Under the pieces are notes generated by a model. The model was not told the DNA's origin and did not search any database. It saw only the letters and a program-made list of their open reading frames with translations. Below are positions 8,022 to 18,961 of a stretch of 64,000 bases of DNA, one piece after another. The DNA is from an uncultured Collinsella sp. (GTDB lineage Bacteria > Actinomycetota > Coriobacteriia > Coriobacteriales > Coriobacteriaceae). Location: assembly GCA_958439425.1 (NCBI GenBank), contig CAUBVH010000011.1:1-64000 (forward strand), in the 5' to 3' direction. The translations under genes and the position numbers were made by a program. How positions within the stretch are numbered: position 1 is the first letter of the stretch; every line of letters starts with the position of its first letter.

Positions 8022-8387
8022 ATGTTCAGTACTGTTAAGTCGTGTAAGCTCTTGGTTTTCCTCGGCCTCGCTCTTTGTCTGTTGCTGCCGGGAGCCCCCG
8101 CTTTTGCGGATACCCCGATGCCTCCTTCCCAGGAGAGCAGCCAGTGTGCCCTCGTTGAGCCCCTCGGGTATACGGACGACGTCGTCGATACCTACTGGAG
8201 CTACAGCTGTCCTCGCGGCGTAAGCGGGCACAGCATCTCGATGTTCAACATCTCTTACAAGACGATCTCCTACCGAAATGGCTATCGCCGATCCGCGCAT
8301 CATAGGGAATCCCGCCTCGCTGCAATGTGCTCCTGTGGTGTTCTTGGCACAACTGATAAATGGCAATTTGTCTATAGCACCTACTAG
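8022..8387 (+). CDS. Small secreted peptide precursor 1 (bacteriocin-like)
   Basis: A 121-aa precursor with a clear Sec signal peptide (hydrophobic core about residues 10-27, likely cleavage after AFA near residue 30). The mature part has cysteines in QCAL, YSCP and MCSC and ends in an aromatic tail (WQFVYSTY). Its YKTISYRNGY stretch and the QF-x-x-Y ending align with the second peptide at 13392, so the two are homologous. I do not recognise a named family. A small exported peptide followed by a large duplicated permease and an ATPase resembles lactococcin-972-type loci in layout, not in clear sequence. Start ATG at 8022 follows GGAG. Confidence 0.65.
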   Translation: MFSTVKSCKLLVFLGLALCLLLPGAPAFADTPMPPSQESSQCALVEPLGYTDDVVDTYWSYSCPRGVSGHSISMFNISYKTISYRNGYRRSAHHRESRLAAMCSCGVLGTTDKWQFVYSTY

Positions 8388-8397
8388 ATGCGAGGAA

Positions 8398-8420
8398 GGG
8401 CCGAGCATTTTGTTCGGCCC
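8398..8420 (+). other. Hairpin between peptide gene and permease gene
   Basis: GGGCCGA (8398-8404) pairs with TCGGCCC (8414-8420), starting ten bases after the peptide stop. No T-run follows, so it is more likely a partial terminator or a processing site that lowers permease expression relative to peptide. Confidence 0.55.
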
Positions 8421-8453
8421 CTCTGTTCCGACTGGATGAGGTTAAGGTTGGCG

Positions 8454-10676
8454 ATGAATATGCTCAAAATCTCGAAGGCGATCTTTAGGTCGCTTCTCTC
8501 CTCCAGGTCGCTCTGTGTTGTCGTTGTTGCGTTGATGGTTCTTTGTGCTCTGCCCGTCTTCAGGAGCGCGGCTGGCATCAACGGACGGGTCGAATACCTC
8601 GAGTCGGGAATAACCCGTGTTGAGCAGGAATTGTCAGCATCCTATGCGGATGCGCTTGTGAATGCGGGGGAGGACGGTGTCTATACCTCTTCATCAAGCA
8701 TGCCCGCGCTTCTGTACCCTCTTGCCGCGGGACGTCTTATCTTGGCACCGCTCTCTCCCCTACTTCCGTTTCTGCAGATATCGGATGGAGAGTACACCTA
8801 TTATGACGGATCGAAGGAGTACTTGCTATGGGTCGCAACGGCCGTTGCCGTCTCGTTCCTTGCCGCGCGTCTTAACAAACGTGAAAAGCTCATCATCCAG
8901 GCACCGATGGGCGAGCTGGGTAGACTTGTTGCATCGAGCGTATGGGCGAGTGTTTTTGCAATGCTTGCCGTCCTCGCCATCAATCTTCCAGGGATAATCG
9001 CCGCGCTTGTGAAGAATGGCCCGGGCTCGCCGTTCTATCCGATTGGCTACATTCAATATGCGACTCCGGTTATCAAACCGGCTTGGCTGGTGTTCGCGCA
9101 GACGGCCATCTTGCAATTCTTGGTGGCAGCGTTCATCTCGCTTGTCGTTCACCTTGCCGTGAAGATTGCCAATAACCCTACGCTTGGAATCGTGTTCGTA
9201 TGTGCCCTGATGGGGGTGACGATGGTTCCCGGGTATTACGGAAGATCCATCGCTTTACGTGAGTTCGCCCTGTTGAATCCCCTTACGTATGCGAACACTG
9301 AGTTGACCGTCGGCGCCTATAGCCCGTACCCGACAACGCAGATAGTGAATCTGCCTGGACTTTGCTTCGAGCGTGGCGCGATTGCCCTCGTATGCGCAAT
9401 CGGGATCGAGGTGCTGGCAATTAGCCTGCTTTGCGTTGCTGGAAAGAGCGGCTGCGCGTGCCCGATATCCCCGATTTGTCTTGAGAGAGGTTCCTTCACT
9501 GCATCGAGAACGGCAACTCGTTCGAGCGCTTGTGCCTCCGCCGTTGCATACGTAAGAACGATGGGGAAACTGCTCCTGCGTTCTCCTACCCTCGCCGTAT
9601 GCGCGATTGCAATGTCGACGACGATGCTGGCCCCGGCTCTGGTCGAGATGTTTCCTGACGCTGATAACGTTTCCGCTGTTCGGTATAGGGATGGGGAGCT
9701 CCGTTCAATAGATCGGTATCTAGAGCAGAACGCTGCGAATATGGACGTCGAGGGCAAAGCGGCCCTGGAAGACATGCGGGATGCTCTTTCGGGTTTCGTG
9801 TACGCGCCTATGCCTGCGGAGGGGTTTCGAAGCCTTGCGACGTACGAGCGCGCTCGAGGTGAGCTGGGCGCGGCAGATGCGACTCTCCTGCAATCGATCG
9901 GAATCGAGCCGGAGACTCCTTCTCGTGCGGAGGCGCGCGCCCTTCTGCTTGAGTCGATCGCGAGCTTGCCGGACCCCAAGGTTTACGAGTTAAGTACGAA
10001 GATGCCCCCATTAATCCTCCTTTCGTATCTCCAGGCAGCGCTTCCCTCCTTATTTTTGCTGTTGCCCGTGGTTGTCACATCGCTCGCGTGCACCCACCTG
10101 CAGTGTCGTTCCCTTCTGGTTCTCCAGATCCCCGCAACAGCGCATGTGCGTTTTCTGACGGCTGTTGCGCTGGCTCTCCTGCTTGGCTTGGTGCTGCTTT
10201 TGGTGTCGATGGTTCCCGCTGTCGTTGTGTCCGTGATTAAGAACGGTGCGGGTGGATCGGAGTATCCCGTCGCTCTCATTCGGGCGGGAGCTTCGACAAC
10301 GTCCATGGTGGGGGAGGCGGTGTTGTGCAGTATTCCGTTGCTGGTCATGGCATACGGCGTGATTTCCGTCGTCGCTGCGTTGACAGCAGCGATTAGCCGC
10401 AACCCCGTTGTCACCGGAATGGTTTGCGCGGTTCTCTTGGTGTTGGGTTCGTTGAGCGCTCATGTTGAAAGCGTGGGCATGGGCGTCGCGCTGCTGGCTC
10501 CATTCGCCTCGTTTGATCCCGCTTCCCAGGTGGGGACGATTGGGTTCCTTGGGCGAGGGACGAACGCGATGCCTTTTGGAGAGGTCGTCGGCGCATCGGG
10601 CGCTCTGCTGGTGGTCTTGGGCGCCGTATCTCCGTTGATGGTGCGCCTGAGTGTTCCAAAGATCGAAAGGGGATGA
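8454..10676 (+). CDS. ABC permease with two fused permease domains
   Basis: A 740-aa membrane protein made of two similar halves. Each half starts with a membrane segment, has a long extracellular stretch, then a block of several membrane segments. Equivalent motifs KNGPGSPFYP (near residue 188) and KNGAGGSEYP (near residue 597) mark the duplication, joined by a cytoplasmic linker around residues 330-370. Two halves in one chain would supply both membrane subunits of one transporter. The ATPase gene overlaps or follows at once. The start at 8454 is preferred because AGG lies at 8440-8447; the frame stays open to 8388 through the hairpin. Likely exports or handles the adjacent peptide, or gives immunity to it; this is inferred. 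Confidence 0.75.
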   Translation: MNMLKISKAIFRSLLSSRSLCVVVVALMVLCALPVFRSAAGINGRVEYLESGITRVEQELSASYADALVNAGEDGVYTSSSSMPALLYPLAAGRLILAPLSPLLPFLQISDGEYTYYDGSKEYLLWVATAVAVSFLAARLNKREKLIIQAPMGELGRLVASSVWASVFAMLAVLAINLPGIIAALVKNGPGSPFYPIGYIQYATPVIKPAWLVFAQTAILQFLVAAFISLVVHLAVKIANNPTLGIVFVCALMGVTMVPGYYGRSIALREFALLNPLTYANTELTVGAYSPYPTTQIVNLPGLCFERGAIALVCAIGIEVLAISLLCVAGKSGCACPISPICLERGSFTASRTATRSSACASAVAYVRTMGKLLLRSPTLAVCAIAMSTTMLAPALVEMFPDADNVSAVRYRDGELRSIDRYLEQNAANMDVEGKAALEDMRDALSGFVYAPMPAEGFRSLATYERARGELGAADATLLQSIGIEPETPSRAEARALLLESIASLPDPKVYELSTKMPPLILLSYLQAALPSLFLLLPVVVTSLACTHLQCRSLLVLQIPATAHVRFLTAVALALLLGLVLLLVSMVPAVVVSVIKNGAGGSEYPVALIRAGASTTSMVGEAVLCSIPLLVMAYGVISVVAALTAAISRNPVVTGMVCAVLLVLGSLSAHVESVGMGVALLAPFASFDPASQVGTIGFLGRGTNAMPFGEVVGASGALLVVLGAVSPLMVRLSVPKIERG

Positions 10677-10681
10677 TCTCG

Positions 10682-11422
10682 ATGATTGACCTTCAAACGC
10701 TGACGATCTCTTATGGAAAGAAGGTGCTCGTAGATTCGGTGAACGCTGAGTTTGCCCCGGGTACGGTCTACGGTCTCGTCGCTCCGAACGGGCATGGAAA
10801 GACGACGTTGCTGCGTGCGATGGCAGGTTTGCCGGGTCCTCGCGTGGACGGGAGCATCGTTCTGGATGAGGTGCAGGGTACGGGTGCGAGAGAGGTCCGT
10901 TCTATGATCTTCTATGCACCTGGTGAGGGGACGCTGCTGTATCCCGGATTGCGTGCGGAAGATCACCTCAAGATGGTTTGCGATATGTGGCCGCATGCTC
11001 GCGATATCGAAGAGATAGTGGAACAAACGCAGATAGGCGAGTTCGCGAAGATGAGGATCCGCACTCTGAGCCAGGGCATGAAGCAGCAGCTTACCCTGGC
11101 GATTGCGTATGCGACGGGCGCGCGGTACCTTCTATTAGATGAGCCCATGAACGCGCTCGACCCCAGCAGGGTGGACTTGCATTCCGAGATTCTCAGGAAG
11201 CTGGCCGATTCTGGTACGTGCATCATCATGTCATCCCACATCTTGGATTCGGTCGATAGGCTGTGCGATGAGATTCTGTTTTTGAAGGATGGGAGGCTCA
11301 TTAGAAGCATTCCGCAAGATGATGCTGCGCCGAAGTCTCCTGGATCCCATTTCGCAAAGCCTGCCGGACGCGCCGAGGGTGCGCTAAGCACGTATCGGCG
11401 ACTCTACGAAAAGGGCGGGTAG
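10682..11422 (+). CDS. ABC transporter ATP-binding protein
   Basis: A 246-aa ATPase for the permease at 8454. Walker A is PNGHGKTT, the signature is LSQGMKQQL, Walker B with catalytic glutamate is YLLLDEPMNALDP and the switch histidine is in SSHILD. The LSxGMKQQ signature places it with CcmA/NatA-type exporters. ATG at 10682 has AAAGGGG nine bases upstream; the ATG at 10673, overlapping the permease stop, has that site directly against it, so I prefer the later start. The 3' end contains a short basic tail. About 150 bp without a gene follow before the second transporter. Confidence 0.9.
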   Translation: MIDLQTLTISYGKKVLVDSVNAEFAPGTVYGLVAPNGHGKTTLLRAMAGLPGPRVDGSIVLDEVQGTGAREVRSMIFYAPGEGTLLYPGLRAEDHLKMVCDMWPHARDIEEIVEQTQIGEFAKMRIRTLSQGMKQQLTLAIAYATGARYLLLDEPMNALDPSRVDLHSEILRKLADSGTCIIMSSHILDSVDRLCDEILFLKDGRLIRSIPQDDAAPKSPGSHFAKPAGRAEGALSTYRRLYEKGG

Positions 11423-11575
11423 AAATGCAAGTTAAAAATCTATGTGGCCAATGTGATACCGTTGAACCCGCGTATCGATACCGCTCAGCCATTCGCCTCG
11501 CCCCCGTCGCACGTATCTTCATCCGGTCTGTTACTTTTAATCTAACGATTCTTTGAGGAACGTAGGTGCTTCCAA

Positions 11576-13390
11576 ATGTACTGTCGACTTCTTCTCAAAC
11601 TGATCCTAAGAGACAGGGCCGCATGGATTTGTACGCTCGTTCTCGCTGCAGCCTTTTCCGTCCCCATTGCGTTCAATTCACCCATCTACGGGCCCTTCTT
11701 TATGAAGCAGGGCATGCAGAGCTTTGTCGACGCATTCAATACGCGCGCACCCCAGGCCAACGGCACAGACCTATCGCCAGAGCAGCAAGCTGACGCGGAG
11801 CTTGCAAGATACGCGAACGCCGCCCTTGCCGCTCAAACCGACGCCGCCTTTCTCGATTCTGCCGAGAGCTACTACGCGCTCATGGACGAAGGCTTCCAAT
11901 CCGGGTCCATCGTGGGAGACCGAGAGACCAATGACGCAGACCTCGCGTATTGCCGTGCCCTGAGCAGCTCCGGCATCACGGATATCCCAGCCTCCGCAAA
12001 CGACCTGCCATTCCTTTCCTTCCTGCCTTACGCCATTGCCACGGCGCCGTCTTTCCTTCCCTTCATCCCCTTCCTTCTCTCGTCGATACTCGTGCTCGGC
12101 GCCACAAGGCCCGGGACCCTGGCGGCAAAGGCGCCCGCGCCCAAATTCCGGCGCCTTATCCAGATCGTGTTCTCGATAATCGCCGCGGGGACCGCGATGC
12201 TCCTCGCCGGCCTCGCACCCGGGGGCATTTACGCCTTGGCCCTAAACGGCTTCGGGCAAATTGGGTACCCGATCGCCTTCTTCCATGACGGCGCGCTTAC
12301 CACCACGACCGCGGGAAACGTCTTCACAGCCCTGCTTCTCGCGCTGCTTGCGGGCGGAACCTTGATATCCGTTTGCTCCGCCGTCATATCGACCGCAACG
12401 AGGCGCGTCCTCGCGGGCCCCCTTACCTCCGCGCTGCTTGTCGCGGCCCCGGCATTCCCGTTACTGTCCGATTCGGCACTAGGGCATAATGCCGCGCTCA
12501 ATCTCCTGCCACTGCCCGTATTCTCGCCTATCGAGGCAACGGGTTACGTAGGATGCTTCCCGACAGAATTCATTGGCTCCGGTTCAGGCAGCGCATCGAT
12601 GCTTGCCGTGGCCCTGGCATACGTCGCGGTCTTTTTTACGGTCGGCGCCGTTGCGACACGTTCGCCCAAACAGTCTGGACCCGCGAAAAAGCACCATGGG
12701 CTCGAGCTTCTGGACGCGAGCGTGGGATACGGAAGCACGACGATACTTTCAATCGGGTCGCTTTTCCTGAGCCCGGGAACGGCGGCGGGCCTCGTTGCTC
12801 CCAACGGCTCGGGGAAAACCACCCTTCTTGAAGCGCTGTCGGGCCAATTTCCCACCCGCATCCGCTCGGGAAGCCTGGCGGCAGACGGAATCTGCCAACG
12901 TCGATCAGCCGAATTTGCAGAACTCGTCTACCTGAGCTCTTCGGGCGGCGCGGATCTCTATCCCACGCTATCGGCCATCGAGCACCTTGCTTTCGTTAGG
13001 GAGGCGTGGAAATCGGCCGCCGACATCGACTCGCTCTGCGACTCCCTCGGAATCTCCCCATATCTCGACAAGCCGACCCGTAAACTCTCGACAGGAATGA
13101 AGCAGCAGGTAAAGCTTGCCATGGCGATATCGACCGATTGCCCGTACCTCATCCTCGATGAACCGCTGAACGGCCTCGATCCGGGAAAGCGGAAAACCTC
13201 CTGCGACGCGATGCGCAGCGAGGTGGCGCGGGGACGAAGCGTGCTCATTTCAAGCCATCTGCTCGACGACCTGGCAGACCTCACCGACTCGTTCTACTTC
13301 ATCGAGGCCGGCACGCTCGTGGAAAAGATCGAGTCGTCCTCGCAGACGCTCAAGCAGGAATACCTCGATACATACGAGGGAGGCGAATGA
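11576..13390 (+). CDS. ABC exporter: permease fused to ATPase
   Basis: A 604-aa half-transporter. Residues 1-360 are a permease domain homologous to each half of the 8454 protein (it carries the same NGFGQIGYP motif near residue 224). Residues 370-604 are an ATPase with Walker A PNGSGKTT (about 409-416), signature LSTGMKQQV and Walker B YLILDEPLNGLDP. A permease-before-ATPase fusion is uncommon in this ABC-2-like class. It presumably works as a homodimer. Start ATG at 11576 follows AGG of GTAGG. It is translationally coupled to the second peptide gene, one base separating stop and start, so transporter and peptide are made together. Confidence 0.8.
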   Translation: MYCRLLLKLILRDRAAWICTLVLAAAFSVPIAFNSPIYGPFFMKQGMQSFVDAFNTRAPQANGTDLSPEQQADAELARYANAALAAQTDAAFLDSAESYYALMDEGFQSGSIVGDRETNDADLAYCRALSSSGITDIPASANDLPFLSFLPYAIATAPSFLPFIPFLLSSILVLGATRPGTLAAKAPAPKFRRLIQIVFSIIAAGTAMLLAGLAPGGIYALALNGFGQIGYPIAFFHDGALTTTTAGNVFTALLLALLAGGTLISVCSAVISTATRRVLAGPLTSALLVAAPAFPLLSDSALGHNAALNLLPLPVFSPIEATGYVGCFPTEFIGSGSGSASMLAVALAYVAVFFTVGAVATRSPKQSGPAKKHHGLELLDASVGYGSTTILSIGSLFLSPGTAAGLVAPNGSGKTTLLEALSGQFPTRIRSGSLAADGICQRRSAEFAELVYLSSSGGADLYPTLSAIEHLAFVREAWKSAADIDSLCDSLGISPYLDKPTRKLSTGMKQQVKLAMAISTDCPYLILDEPLNGLDPGKRKTSCDAMRSEVARGRSVLISSHLLDDLADLTDSFYFIEAGTLVEKIESSSQTLKQEYLDTYEGGE

Positions 13391-13391
13391 C

Positions 13392-13736
13392 ATGAAACTA
13401 TTTGAACAGCTGAAGTCCAATGCGTCGCGCATGGCTGTCTACGCCATCCTCGTGGCAACGGCTTTATGCGGAATCGCGGCACCCGTCTATGCGCTCAACG
13501 GAGAGAAAGGCGATGTCGAACCCGCGTACATGGCTTCGACGGTTAAAGACCGGTACAAAGCCTTCTCTGGAGACACGTTTTACGTAGCAGAGTACGACAC
13601 GACCTACCGTCAGCTTCGCTACAACAAGGGCTACGACTATCTAGGCGCAGAGGCAATCAGCTATACGTCGGGTTGGTACCGCTCCAACTATGGACACATA
13701 ACCCAGTTCAAGTGTAACTACCGTGTGTACAACTAA
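13392..13736 (+). CDS. Small secreted peptide precursor 2, tyrosine-rich
   Basis: A 114-aa precursor with a signal peptide (hydrophobic core about residues 15-31, cleavage likely after VYA near residue 34). The mature part of about 80 residues contains 13 tyrosines and one cysteine. YRQLRYNKGY and the QF-x-C-x-Y ending align with peptide 1 (8022), so they form one family. ATG at 13392 has GGGAGG upstream inside the end of the transporter gene. A strong terminator follows. Function unknown; a bacteriocin-like or signalling peptide exported by the coupled transporter is the simplest reading. Confidence 0.65.
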   Translation: MKLFEQLKSNASRMAVYAILVATALCGIAAPVYALNGEKGDVEPAYMASTVKDRYKAFSGDTFYVAEYDTTYRQLRYNKGYDYLGAEAISYTSGWYRSNYGHITQFKCNYRVYN

Positions 13737-13750
13737 AGCAACCGGCCGGG

Positions 13751-13786
13751 ACGAGGGGTGACGCAAAAGCGTCGCCCCTCGTTTTT
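13751..13786 (+). terminator. Intrinsic terminator behind peptide 2
   Basis: ACGAGGGGTGACGC (13751-13764) pairs with GCGTCGCCCCTCGT (13769-13782) across a four-A loop, with one G-T pair, followed by a T-run. Confidence 0.92.
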
Positions 13787-13815
13787 AACCATGTCAACTG
13801 AACCTAGTTCAGTTT

Positions 13816-13879
13816 GGTTGATTTCCGATCTCAGCCGAACACATTGAGCGGAAAGGCCGTTCCCGCAGTCAGTCGAACG
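13816..13879. repeat. 64-bp direct repeat, right copy
   Basis: Right-hand copy of the repeat at 6187-6250, same orientation, 62/64 identical, 7629 bp away. It follows the terminator of peptide 2 and precedes rpmE, a core gene, so it marks where island DNA meets backbone. Confidence 0.85.
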
Positions 13880-13910
13880 TCCCCGGGGCCCTTCTCAGGC
13901 CCCGGGGACG
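13878..13910. terminator. Perfect 13-bp stem hairpin
   Basis: CGTCCCCGGGGCC (13878-13890) pairs perfectly with GGCCCCGGGGACG (13898-13910), followed by CATTTT. It directly follows the right direct repeat. The left repeat copy is also followed, 28 bp on, by a GC-rich hairpin, so hairpin and repeat may be parts of one larger element. Confidence 0.75.
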
Positions 13911-13990
13911 GCATTTTCCCAGTTGAAGGAACGGTGGAGATGTGTTTCGATGGGTCAGATTCGTGTCGTTCCGAAAAGACCGTGAACCTT

Positions 13991-14019
13991 TTGTGGGACG
14001 CGCGGCGCCGTGGTACCAT
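13991..14019 (+). promoter_or_regulatory. Candidate promoter of rpmE
   Basis: TTGTGG (13991-13996) and TACCAT (14014-14019) are separated by 17 bp, about 85 bp before the rpmE start, leaving room for the structured leader. Confidence 0.5.
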
Positions 14020-14032
14020 AGCCAAGTTTGTT

Positions 14033-14081
14033 GTCTTGGTCGGAAACCAAGACGCCTTATGCGCTGATCGGTAACCAGCGC
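14033..14081 (+). ncRNA. rpmE leader RNA with two hairpins
   Basis: GTCTTGGT/ACCAAGAC (14033-14040, 14046-14053) and GCGCTG/CAGCGC (14061-14066, 14076-14081) form two perfect hairpins right before the rpmE ribosome site. Leaders that bind their own ribosomal protein have been described for L31 in several bacterial groups, I believe including Coriobacteria; this fits in place and form. Feedback control of rpmE by L31 is inferred. Confidence 0.6.
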
Positions 14082-14103
14082 CTGACCAATAAGGAGTCCT
14101 ACC

Positions 14104-14529
14104 ATGAAGCAGGGTATCCATCCCCAGTATGTCGAGTGCACGGTGACGTGCTCCTGCGGCAACACCTTCAAGACGCACGCTACCGTGTCCGAGATGAAGG
14201 TCGAGCTTTGCAACGAGTGCCACCCGTTCTACACCGGCCAGCAGAAGTTCGTCGACACCGGTGGACGCGTCCAGCGCTTCGCCGACAAGTTCGGTGGCGC
14301 CGCTGCCGCCCAGCTCAAGAAGGCTGAGGAGGCCAAGGCTGCCAAGGCCGCCAAGGCTGCTGAGGCCGAGGCTGCTCGCAAGGCCGCCGCTGAGGCTAAG
14401 GCTGCCGAGAAGGCTAAGCGTGCCGCTAAGTTTGCCGAGGAGGCTGCCAAGCAGGCCGCCGAGGCTCCCGCAGAGGCTCCCGTCGAGGAGGCCGCTGCCG
14501 AGGCCGAGACCACCGAGGCTGCTGAGTAA
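14104..14529 (+). CDS. rpmE: Ribosomal protein L31 with long Ala/Lys/Glu tail
   Basis: Residues 1-70 are a normal zinc-binding L31 of the large subunit, with four cysteines at 16, 18, 36 and 39 (CSCGN and CNECH). Residues 71-141 are an added low-complexity tail, first rich in alanine and lysine (repeats of KAA, EAEAA), then acidic and proline-containing. L31 is usually 65-90 aa, so the tail doubles the protein. It would be helical and charged, reaching from the central protuberance into solvent. Start ATG at 14104 follows AAGGAG. Monocistronic, with a structured leader and its own terminator. Confidence 0.93.
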   Translation: MKQGIHPQYVECTVTCSCGNTFKTHATVSEMKVELCNECHPFYTGQQKFVDTGGRVQRFADKFGGAAAAQLKKAEEAKAAKAAKAAEAEAARKAAAEAKAAEKAKRAAKFAEEAAKQAAEAPAEAPVEEAAAEAETTEAAE

Positions 14530-14564
14530 ATAGCTCGCCGCGGAATCGCTCGCATTCATGGCAT

Positions 14565-14606
14565 AAGGGCCGTGCATCCGTTCGGGTGCGCGGCCCTTTT
14601 CTTTTT
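14565..14606 (+). terminator. Intrinsic terminator of rpmE
   Basis: AAGGGCCGTGCATCC pairs with GGGTGCGCGGCCCTT across a short loop and is followed by a T-rich run. Confidence 0.9.
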
Positions 14607-14607
14607 A

Positions 14608-14674
14608 TTGGTGCAAGCTAGCTCGTCCCCATTGCACCAGATTGGTGCGAAGGGGACAGGTTGGTTTGCACCAA
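14608..14674. repeat. Nested TTGGTGCAA / GGGGAC hairpin repeat pair
   Basis: Outer arms TTGGTGCAA (14608-14616) and TTGCACCAA (14666-14674) enclose GTCCCC and GGGGAC, which in turn enclose TTGCACCA and TTGGTGCG. This is two inverted copies of one element: arm, GGGGACAGG core, arm. Same family as 148-181 and 49455-49545. Confidence 0.8.
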
Positions 14675-14705
14675 ATGGCAGAGTGACGGCGTTTTCCCAG
14701 ATAAA

Positions 14706-14740
14706 ACCTGCCAAAATAAACCAGTCCCTTTTTGGCAGGT
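14706..14740. repeat. ACCTGCC...GGCAGGT hairpin with GTCCC core
   Basis: A 35-bp element, arms ACCTGCCAAAA and TTTTGGCAGGT, with AAACCAGTCCC between. A near-identical copy is at 26804-26838. It has the same arm-core-arm plan as the other GGGAC hairpins but different arms. The rest of 14530-14875 holds only the secA leader. Confidence 0.8.
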
Positions 14741-14875
14741 CGGTCGGGTCGTAGTTATTACGTGGCGGTCGAGGTCGACCGTATAGGCCGCGTCCTGTTT
14801 GGCTAAAGTACATTTATCTGTGTTTAACTCGCCCGAGGCTGCATGGCGTGGGCGATGGCCAAAAAGGAAAACCAC

Positions 14876-17682
<2,807 letters not shown>

Positions 17683-17683
<1 letters not shown>

Positions 17684-18831
17684 TGGCCGAGGCTTTAGAG
17701 GTAACGCCCGCCGAGCTGGACGCGTTTGCGGACCGGCTCGGCGAGGTCGAGTCGTATCTTCATTTGGACGAGAAGCGCACGCGCGTGACCGAGCTCGAGG
17801 CAAAAAGCGTGGCCCCCGGCTTTTGGGATGACGCCGACGCCGCTCGCGCCACCATGGAGGAGATCGCTCGCGCCAAGGAAGATATCGCTGCCGTGGATAC
17901 CGCGCGCGGCGAGCTATCTGACGCCCGCGCGGCGCTGGAGCTTGCCGAGGAGATGGGCGACGACCCCGATGCCGCCGCATTGCGCGAGGAGGCTGCCGCT
18001 ACGGCAGAACGCCTGGCCCGCGCTATCGACGAGCTCGAGCTTTCGAGCTGGTTTACCGGTGAGTTCGATCACGGCGACGCGATTGTGACCATCAAGCCCG
18101 GACAGGGTGGCCTGGAGGCACAGGACTGGACCTTCATGCTCTTTAAGATGTACATGAAGTACTGCCAGCGTCGCGGCTGGAAGGTCACCATTAACGACTG
18201 CCCCGCGGCTGAGGTCATCGGCATCGACCGTGCGACCTTTACCGTCGAGGGCAAGGACGCGTTTGGCATGCTGCGCGCCGAGGCCGGCGTTCACCGCCTG
18301 GTACGCATCAGCCCCACCGATGATAAGAAGCGCCGCCAGACCACGTTTGCCGGCGTCGAGGTCATTCCCGTGTTGCCTGACGATATCGACATCGAGATCA
18401 GTCCCGACGATATCCGCGTGGACGTGTATCACGCGAGCGGTCCGGGCGGCCAGGGCGTCAACACCACCGACTCTGCCGTACGCGTGACGCATTTTCCCAG
18501 CGGCATCGTTGTCACTTGCCAAAACGAGCGCAGCCAGATTCAAAACAAGGCCGCGTGCATGCAGATTCTCAAGGCCCGTCTGTACGAGATCGAGCTCGAG
18601 AAGCGCGCCGAGGCCCTGGATGAGATTCGCGGGCCCAAGACCACGATCGGTTTTGGCAACCAGATTCGCAGCTACGTGCTCTACCCGTATCAGATGGTCA
18701 AGGACCTGCGCACGGGCGTGGAGACCAGCAACGTCGAGGCCGTTCTCGACGATGGCGATCTGGATCCGTTTGTGATCGGCTACCATCGTTGGGCAACCGG
18801 CAACGCCGATGCGGAAGCATCGTCTGCCTAG
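17683..18831 (+). CDS. prfB: Peptide chain release factor 2 with SPT anticodon tripeptide
   Basis: Class I release factor of 382 aa. The catalytic GGQ is at residues 255-257 in ASGPGGQGVNTTDSAVR, as in all RF2. The stop-codon-reading tripeptide, normally Ser-Pro-Phe in RF2, is Ser-Pro-Thr at residues 210-212 (codons at 18310-18318, in VHRLVRISPTDDKKRRQTTF). Thr at the third place is what RF1 has. There is no in-frame TGA near codon 25, so the programmed frameshift of E. coli prfB is absent. The start ATG overlaps the secA stop, and a terminator follows at 18921. The reading of stop codons by this protein may therefore be relaxed; see findings. Confidence 0.95.
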
Positions 18832-18920
18832 GCACATGATTGGCTCCGGGTCGATGCAAACACTGCGCAGGGGTGGTATTTGCCCGGTGAATCGGTAGAA
18901 TCGAATACAGCAAGAAGTTC

Positions 18921-18949
18921 AAAGCGCACTCGTTTGGGTGCGCTTTTTT
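18921..18949 (+). terminator. Intrinsic terminator of secA-prfB
   Basis: AAAGCGCAC (18921-18929) pairs with GTGCGCTTT (18938-18946), T-run to 18949. It ends 13 bases before the next start codon, so the yitT-like gene needs its own signal or read-through. Confidence 0.85.
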
Positions 18950-18961
18950 GAGGGAGGCAGC

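Noticed and set aside
8022..8387. Firm assignment of peptide 1 to the lactococcin 972 family
   Set aside because: Gene layout is similar, but the sequence lacks a convincing match, so only a bacteriocin-like label is kept.
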